Source: Clostridia bacterium
GTDB taxonomy: Bacteria > Bacillota > Clostridia > Oscillospirales > CAG-272
NCBI GenBank assembly: GCA_017629395.1
Contig: JAGBXH010000130.1
Coordinates: forward strand, 1 to 5,271
DNA length: 5,271 nt
Direction: 5' to 3'
Positions 4,873-5,271 of this stretch are shown here, in pieces. The position numbers and the translations under genes are program-made. Below the pieces are notes generated by a model. That model saw only the letters and a list, made by a program, of their open reading frames with translations. It searched no databases and was not told the origin of the DNA. The stretch's first letter is position 1. Each line of letters begins with the position of its first letter.

Positions 4873-5271
4873 ATGGCACTTCTCAAACCCAATAGATTTA
4901 TAGGCGACAAGGCGTTTTATAAAACGTTGATCGCGGTCGCCCTGCCCGTCATGCTGCAAAACGGCATTACGGAGTTCGTTTCACTGCTCGACAATATCAT
5001 GATCGGGCATACCGGCACCGAGCAATACAATGCCGTCGTCATCGTCAACCAGCTGGTGTTTGTCTACGTGGTCTGCGTATTCGGCGCGCTTGCGGGCGCG
5101 GGAATCTTCTCCGCCCAGTTCCACGGCAACAAGGATAACGAGGGCGTGCGCAATTCCTTCCGCTTCAAGCTGTACGCTGCAGGTGTCGTGCTGGCGGTGG
5201 CAGCATTCCTGTTTGGCTTTTTCGGAAAAGAGCTGATCTCGCTCTATCTGCACGATACAGACGCGGCAAGC
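4873..5271 (+). CDS. MATE-family efflux transporter, N-terminal part (3' end outside window)
   Basis: 133 codons are visible and the frame is open to the window edge; full MATE proteins are about 440-460 residues. The family exports drugs, metabolites or other organic cations from the cytoplasm, driven by Na+ or H+ gradients. ALPVMLQNGITEFVSLLDN (23-41), IMIGHTGTEQYNAVVIVNQL (42-61) and GAGIFSAQFHGNKDNEGVRN (75-94) are typical of clostridial MATE proteins. Visible membrane helices are about 17-37, 55-80 and 98-118. The ATG at 4873 follows GGAGG (4864-4868) by only 4 bases, a short but workable spacing. It puts the first helix at the usual distance from the N-terminus. It has its own consensus promoter and is divergent from rimO. 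Substrate cannot be predicted, and NorM versus DinF subtype is not decidable from this part. Confidence 0.93.
   Translation, partial: MALLKPNRFIGDKAFYKTLIAVALPVMLQNGITEFVSLLDNIMIGHTGTEQYNAVVIVNQLVFVYVVCVFGALAGAGIFSAQFHGNKDNEGVRNSFRFKLYAAGVVLAVAAFLFGFFGKELISLYLHDTDAAS

Noticed and set aside
4850..4903. A 17-codon frame (ATG at 4850) just before and overlapping the MATE start, possible leader peptide
   Set aside because: It has no ribosome site, lies within a few bases of the predicted transcript start, and shows no attenuator hairpin or codon bias.

Overview
The window looks like chromosomal DNA from a low-to-mid GC Gram-positive of the class Clostridia, probably a gut lineage near the Oscillospirales or Christensenellales. 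This is an inference from protein flavour (pyruvate kinase, RimO, MATE), strong Shine-Dalgarno sites, the rimO-pgsA gene order common in Firmicutes, consensus sigma-A promoters, and intergenic repeats of a style I associate with gut clostridia. No species call is possible from the sequence alone.

Layout. Bases 1-1811 (+) carry an operon-like run: the 3' part of pyruvate kinase (pyk), a six-helix voltage-gated-type K+ channel whose start codon overlaps the pyk stop by one base, and a small secreted or lipid-anchored protein with one beta-sandwich-like domain. A factor-independent terminator at 1869-1910 closes the run. Bases 1911-2337 contain no gene. They hold two inverted copies of a GC-rich hairpin repeat (1951-2041 and 2138-2227) and two further terminator-like hairpins. 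Bases 2338-4305 (-) carry pgsA downstream of rimO, 15 bases apart and read from one promoter. Bases 4306-4872 are a divergent intergenic region dominated by a 454-base long inverted repeat (4365-4818). Bases 4873-5271 (+) begin a MATE-family transporter that runs off the window.

How the genes relate. Pyruvate kinase makes pyruvate and ATP, and many members need K+, so translational coupling to a K+ channel is suggestive but unproven. RimO modifies ribosomal protein uS12, and PgsA makes the precursor of phosphatidylglycerol. They share a transcript but not an obvious pathway. The MATE gene is divergent from rimO.

The most interesting structure is the 454-base element between rimO and the MATE gene. 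Its two arms are homologous in inverted orientation, each folds into a series of short hairpins, and the outermost 16 bases are identical at both ends. Those ends contain an outward-facing consensus -35 hexamer, TTGACA. Each lies exactly 17 bases from a consensus TATAAT in the flanking DNA, so the element appears to supply half of the promoter of both neighbouring genes.
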